Assembly (NCBI GenBank): GCA_963728965.1
Contig: CAVSMH010000006.1
Location: forward strand, 1,488,001 to 1,552,000
Length of the DNA stretch: 64,000 nt
Origin: DASQZT01 sp963728965
Lineage (GTDB): Bacteria; Acidobacteriota; Terriglobia; Bryobacterales; Bryobacteraceae
Direction: 5' to 3'
Of the stretch, positions 61,101 through 64,000 are shown piece after piece. The notes under the pieces were generated by a model that was not told where the DNA came from, did not search any database, and saw nothing but the letters and a program-made list of their open reading frames with translations. Position 1 is the stretch's first letter, and each line of letters opens with the position of its first letter. The position numbers and the translations under genes were made by a program.

Positions 61101-61193
61101 GTTCCCGACAGGCCTCCGGCGGGAGTCGCGGTGCCCCTCTCCGTTTCCCGGGAAGCAGCCGTCACTACCGTCTCCGTGAGGGTAGTCGAATGA
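58191..61193 (+). CDS. Large secreted beta-propeller protein with Solibacter C-terminal domain
   Basis: A 1000-aa exported protein with a signal peptide (about 1-30). Residues about 35-330 and 430-770 form two YVTN/NHL-type propellers (LYVANFTAGRIDVVSLADHSV, LVGHDNSQLVYVYDLDT); a BACON-like segment lies between (about 360-450). The C-terminus (about 770-1000) is TIGR03437-like (PPTIQRVVNAADLTSPVAAGSLITVFGTDL, MMFASPGQINAQMP, GDEISIYATGLGQTSP). It is likely a surface or secreted binding protein. The start is ATG 58191 (a longer open frame runs upstream but is antisense to the divergent gene). It overlaps the OMP gene in ATGA, so the two are coupled. Confidence 0.88.
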   Translation: MRRQRLLVLFAAWTAVLAIASAGLAAAATFGEVVSIGGEAADVALDEARGVLYVANFTAGRIDVVSLADHSVRTSIHVAPGPSSLALSRDGRYLVVTHFGNVEPPASPGNALTVLDLTTGGRQSYVLGDPPLGVAFGSDGLALVVTTAEFLLLDPASGATNLIDTVAEVTAASVPAAPGTPPVQIVASGIGASADGRWIIGLTDTFRFTYDVSLKRVVVRGYTASPPLGPRVVSVANDGAYYAAGWGVFARNGPLMAQFGNAAGLLSVGSLALDSASNTLYAQIPEAQGDSKDTPSQPPVLGVLDADNLTVRDRLRLPENLAGRGVLNAAADTVYAVSESGVLILPVGSIPARHRVAADRDDVVFQGNFCQRGAITRTLRIVDPGGGQTSFALSSDLPGVTLSPASGRTPATVEVRIDPAAFADRRGTTVGWLTISSPEAINIPASTRILVNNRRPDERGTSTVVPGTLSDLLADPSRDRFYILRQDRNQVLVYDGSGFFPLATLRTSNTPTRLAITFDRKYLLVGHDNSQLVYVYDLDTFDLLPPVVLPPGHYPRSIAASSNAILVASRVAGAEHTIDRIDLASRTATTPPSLGVFKNTIAVDTVLARTPNGSAVMAASADGMVMLYDAAADTFTVSRKLGPALSGAFAASASGQFLVGSTLLNGSLVPLATWSTSDFASGFAFLGGQGVRLTGPSSGTGAGGVLERLDLETGSRIRPTRLSEQPLVGGGVSVFTRTLMPLANGNAYVALTKSGFTAVPWEFDAAVVPPTIQRVVNAADLTSPVAAGSLITVFGTDLNPINAVTREMPLPTALGESCLTANGTAIPMMFASPGQINAQMPIHLDGRVVVTLYTPGGVSDDYYVNVLPVAPAVFLSGTAGPLTDIPVVVKGSNQQLVTPSNPIHPGDEISIYATGLGQTSPEVEAGIPPPSSPAALLVTPPEVRLGGVPMAVGFAGLIPGQVGVYRIDAKVPDRPPAGVAVPLSVSREAAVTTVSVRVVE

Positions 61194-61813
61194 AATACCT
61201 GGTACCGTTGCTGGTCGTGACCGGTCTAGCGGCGCAGCAGCGCGAGATCGGGTTTCTGGGCGGCGGCGGGTTTGCCGGCAGCGTTGCCGTTCAGGGAGCG
61301 TCCGCGGGAGTGTCGGCGGGCTTTGGCGCGGGTCCCTCCGCCGGGGTGCTGATCGGCCACGACCTCTACTCCTATTGGAGCGGCGAAATCCGCTATCTCG
61401 CCGGATTCCGGGAAGCACGGCTCCGCTCCGGGAGCATGGTGGCCGGGTTCTCGGGCCAGACCCACGCGGCGCACTACGACCTGGTGCTGCATACGCGCCC
61501 GCGCACCCAGCGGGTTCGACCCTACATTGCCTTCGGGGGCGGGATCAAAGTGTTTCGCGGCACCGGGACGGAGACCGCCTACCGTCCGCTGATGCAGTAT
61601 GCCTATCTCACCCGCACCCAGGAACTGAAGCCGATGCTCACCGTTGGCGGCGGAGTGAAGTTCCGGCTCGGGCGCCGGCTGCTGGCAAGGATCGATTTCC
61701 GGGACCAGCTCACCCGCTTTCCAGTCAAAGTCATCACGCCAGCGCCGGGCGCCGCGATTGCCGGATGGCTGCACGACTTCGTCCCCGTTTTCGGACTGAG
61801 TTGGATGTTTTAG
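61190..61813 (+). CDS. Outer-membrane beta-barrel protein
   Basis: A 207-aa protein with a signal peptide (about 1-15) and about eight amphipathic strands (YWSGEIRYLAGFRE, AAHYDLVLHT, RPYIAFGGGIKVF, MLTVGGGVKFRLG, LLARIDFRDQL). It ends in SWMF, an aromatic C-terminus recognised by the BAM machinery. It resembles the OmpA/OprF-like eight-strand fold. ATGA coupling to the propeller protein suggests it may anchor or export that partner. Confidence 0.85.
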   Translation: MKYLVPLLVVTGLAAQQREIGFLGGGGFAGSVAVQGASAGVSAGFGAGPSAGVLIGHDLYSYWSGEIRYLAGFREARLRSGSMVAGFSGQTHAAHYDLVLHTRPRTQRVRPYIAFGGGIKVFRGTGTETAYRPLMQYAYLTRTQELKPMLTVGGGVKFRLGRRLLARIDFRDQLTRFPVKVITPAPGAAIAGWLHDFVPVFGLSWMF

Positions 61814-61859
61814 CAGAATGTCACATGTTGGCGAAGACGCCGGCAGGTGTCAGACCGGA

Positions 61860-62894
61860 TCAGGTGAGCTGAAGGGCCTGGCGGAGGCCAGGGTCGTGGC
61901 GGACGCGCCAGATGCGGCTGTCGAGATAGTAGTGGGTCAGGCCGAAGCCGCAGAAGAAGCCGAAGGCGAGGTCGGAGACCTGCCCGAGGGCGAAACCGGG
62001 GATGCGGTACAACAGGCTGAATGCCAGGGCCACGACGACATAGGCCAGAAAGCTGCGGCCCACGGCGGCGGGGATGCGGCCGTGACGCGACACGCTTTCG
62101 GCGCCGGCATAACGGTTGCGGTTGTGGAACCAGACGATCGCGTGATATTGGAGGTTGTGGACAATCGTCACCGTGGGGACCGCAGCCTGCCAGCTCATGC
62201 ACGCGAAGGTGAGCCAGTGCAGCGGGATGATGCCCGCAAGAAGCAGGAGCTTCGGGACGTTCAACGGCTGGCCGGTGCGGCGGCGCATCCACTGCCGGCC
62301 GAGCCACCATCCGGCGGTGACGGCGACAACGCCCCATAAGGGGGCTTCGAATCGCGCCAGCGAGACGTGAAGGCCTAATTCTTCGGGATGGTGCACGAAG
62401 AAGCGGTCGAACGGCGGAAAGATCATCATCACGCCCAGGAAGGCGCGGTCTAGCCTGTTGTCGATGGGGGCCAGGTCGCGGTTCTTCACCTTGTACAGCA
62501 CCATGAAGCCGTAGTGCTGGCGGACTACGTGATAGTAGGCCCAGATGCCCACCAGGAGCGCCAGGTAGCCCTTGCCGCCGGCGAGAACCATCGCCGGACC
62601 GAGGGAGAAGAAGATCAGCGCGCTGCCGAAGAGGAGCTTGCGGTCGCGCGCGCGCGCCTCCTGATCGAAGAAGGTGCGCGAGGCGGTCCCGAAGATGTGG
62701 GTGCCGTCAAAGCCCACCGACCAGAACCACCAGAGCAGTGAGATCGGCACGTGGGCCGCAGTGTACAGCAGAAGGTAAACATAACCCGCCAGGGCACTGC
62801 CGATCACCAGCCACAGATCGACTCCCCGGCCGACGATCCAGCGTGAAGAGAAGCGCGCGCCGGAAGGCGGCGCTGTCTGGGCAACAGCGGCCAT
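61860..62894 (-). CDS. His-rich multi-pass membrane protein of unknown function
   Basis: A 344-aa membrane protein with about eight helices. Histidines cluster at helix ends: FDGTHIFGT, YYHVVRQHYGF, FFVHHPEELGLHV, HNLQYHAIVWFHNRNRY and GLTHYYLDSRIWRVRHD. Such patterns occur in membrane di-iron enzymes (desaturase/hydroxylase-like) but the exact spacing does not match a family I can name. The start is ATG 62894. It lies 11 nt downstream of a Gfo/Idh/MocA gene on the same strand, so they are probably cotranscribed. Confidence 0.75.
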   Translation of the reverse strand: MAAVAQTAPPSGARFSSRWIVGRGVDLWLVIGSALAGYVYLLLYTAAHVPISLLWWFWSVGFDGTHIFGTASRTFFDQEARARDRKLLFGSALIFFSLGPAMVLAGGKGYLALLVGIWAYYHVVRQHYGFMVLYKVKNRDLAPIDNRLDRAFLGVMMIFPPFDRFFVHHPEELGLHVSLARFEAPLWGVVAVTAGWWLGRQWMRRRTGQPLNVPKLLLLAGIIPLHWLTFACMSWQAAVPTVTIVHNLQYHAIVWFHNRNRYAGAESVSRHGRIPAAVGRSFLAYVVVALAFSLLYRIPGFALGQVSDLAFGFFCGFGLTHYYLDSRIWRVRHDPGLRQALQLT

Positions 62895-62905
62895 GCCCAA
62901 CCAGT

Positions 62906-64000
62906 TTACGCGAAGTGGTACTTGTTGGCGGCTTCGTCCCAGATGACTTTCTTACTGTTCTTGAACGAAATGGTGGCCATGTGCCCGGAAATGGCGGCCT
63001 GCTGGCCGACGGTCGGAGGCGCGATGGGTTTTTCTTTGCCGAGGATCGACTGGATGAAGTTCTTGAAGTGATTGTTCACGCCATCGACTTCGTTGAAATC
63101 GGCCTTGCCGTTGAGGTGGACCTGCTTCCGGGATTTGACGTCGGCGGGCGCCCGGCCTTTGAAGAGCTCGGGAGTGAAATAGAGATCCTGGCGGTTCATC
63201 ACCTCGATGGTGCCTTCGTTGCCGCACACCTGCTCGCCGTAGCCGTAATGGTCGTTGCCGAAGTAGCAACTGTAGTTGATGTGGAAACCGTCGCCGTATT
63301 CGTAAATGGCGCTCAAGGTGTCGGGCACTTCGCGGTCGTCAGTCTTGTCGGTCCAGCGGTAGATGCCGCCGGAGGCCATGCACGACTTGGGGACGGTTTT
63401 GTCGAGCATGAAGTTGACGATATCGGTCTGGTGCACCAGGAGGTCGGTCGAGATGCCGCCGGAGTAGTCCCAATAGAGGCGCCACTGGAAGTAGCGGTGC
63501 TTGTCCCAGGGGCGCTTCGTCGCGTCGCCGAGAAAGCGGATCCAGTCGGTGTTCTGGGGGTTGGTATCGGCGGGGATGACGTAGCGCCAGGCGGGGTCGT
63601 TGGGGAGGGAGTTGCGGTACCAGAAGGCGCGGACGTAATGGACGTCGCCGATCATGCCCTGCTTGATCATCTCCTTGGCTTTGCGGTAGAGCTCGGAGCT
63701 GCGGTTTTGCGTGCCGACCTGCACGATTCTGCCGGATTTTTCCCAGGCTTTGATAATGTCCCAGCCTTGCTCGATCGTGTGGGCGAGAGGTTTTTCGAGG
63801 TACACATGCTTGCCGGCCTGGAGGGCGGCGATGGCCATGTTGTGGTGCAAGTGCTCGGGCGTCATGATGAAGACCGCGTCGATGGACTTGTCGGCGAGGA
63901 GCTCGTGGTAGTCGTTATACGCGGTGGGCGTAGTTCCCCACACGGTAGACATGCGGTCCTTGGCGCGAGCGATGTATCCCTTGTAGGTATCGCAGATAGC
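62906..64000 (-). CDS. Gfo/Idh/MocA family oxidoreductase (5' end beyond the window)
   Basis: The frame is open through the right edge of the window (the residues before MSTVWGTTP read AICDTYKGYIARAKDR), so the N-terminus, including the Rossmann glycine motif and any Tat signal, is missing. What remains (about 365 residues) has HLHHNMAIAALQAGKHVYLEKPLAHT with the EKP catalytic Lys, the TQNRSS motif and a full C-terminal domain. It is a likely sugar or inositol dehydrogenase. It resembles in plan the Tat-exported member at 31729-33267. The His-rich membrane gene follows by 11 nt. Confidence 0.92.
   Translation of the reverse strand, partial: AICDTYKGYIARAKDRMSTVWGTTPTAYNDYHELLADKSIDAVFIMTPEHLHHNMAIAALQAGKHVYLEKPLAHTIEQGWDIIKAWEKSGRIVQVGTQNRSSELYRKAKEMIKQGMIGDVHYVRAFWYRNSLPNDPAWRYVIPADTNPQNTDWIRFLGDATKRPWDKHRYFQWRLYWDYSGGISTDLLVHQTDIVNFMLDKTVPKSCMASGGIYRWTDKTDDREVPDTLSAIYEYGDGFHINYSCYFGNDHYGYGEQVCGNEGTIEVMNRQDLYFTPELFKGRAPADVKSRKQVHLNGKADFNEVDGVNNHFKNFIQSILGKEKPIAPPTVGQQAAISGHMATISFKNSKKVIWDEAANKYHFA

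Overview
The window is a GC-rich chromosome segment from an uncultured or little-studied acidobacterium, most likely of the Solibacter/Bryobacteraceae group. The evidence is family content: secreted proteins ending in the Solibacter-type C-terminal domain (TIGR03437-like), a VWFA-related acidobacterial protein, an ADOP-type orphan ABC permease, an Oar-like TonB receptor with a carboxypeptidase-regulatory N-domain, and many Tat-exported oxidoreductases. No rRNA, tRNA, insertion sequence or CRISPR array was seen.

Layout. (1) 0.2-3.8 kb: a minus-strand set, fused MoaD-MoaE molybdopterin synthase, VWFA protein, Hfq-like Sm protein with an apparent ACG start, and inositol monophosphatase; then an acyl-CoA thioesterase convergent with a bacteriohemerythrin. 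(2) 4.8-16.3 kb: a cell-shape block mreB-mreC-mreD, a Mut7-C-type RNase, a GT-C-like membrane protein, mrdA (PBP2), rodA, then an RNase E/G whose S1 domain is split by a long acidic insert. (3) 16.4-22.8 kb: two tandem membrane-anchored SpoIIE/RsbU phosphatases (one with a changed metal-site motif), an aldo/keto reductase and a Cys-cluster protein. (4) 22.9-33.3 kb: Oar-like receptor, exported amidohydrolase, GH29 fucosidase, ADOP permease and a Gfo/Idh/MocA oxidoreductase, a glycan or nutrient scavenging region. (5) 33.8-39.0 kb: a translationally coupled three-gene phosphorelay (large PAS/GAF kinase, single-domain receiver, hybrid kinase). (6) 39.4-42.8 kb: a type IV pilin-like protein, a Rieske protein coupled to a cytochrome b fused to a di-heme cytochrome c, and a FliA-type sigma factor. 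(7) 43.0-48.2 kb: small membrane proteins, two divergent cyclophilins, a CpdB/UshA-type nucleotidase and a TPR protein. (8) 48.3-55.8 kb: a Tad/Flp-type export operon (GT-C-like protein, CpaA, CpaB, CpaC, CpaF, TadB, TadC, a 31-aa membrane peptide). (9) 55.9-64 kb: two large secreted TIGR03437-type proteins transcribed divergently, an outer-membrane barrel, a His-rich membrane protein and a truncated Gfo/Idh/MocA gene.

The most interesting linkage is regulatory. The window encodes a FliA/WhiG-family sigma factor but no flagellar gene. Its own upstream region has a good sigma-54 -24/-12 match. The Tad operon is preceded by a sigma-28-type promoter with the full -35, exact 11-nt spacing and a perfect GCCGATAA -10. 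The same perfect -10 octamer occurs before the 31-aa peptide and in the 52-bp divergent region between the two TIGR03437-type proteins. This suggests a motility-type sigma cascade (sigma-54 to sigma-28) used for a Tad secretion/pilus system and its surface proteins. A second recurring signal is a TANNNT box, often as GCTANNNT, close to start codons, which suggests frequent leaderless or short-leader transcription.
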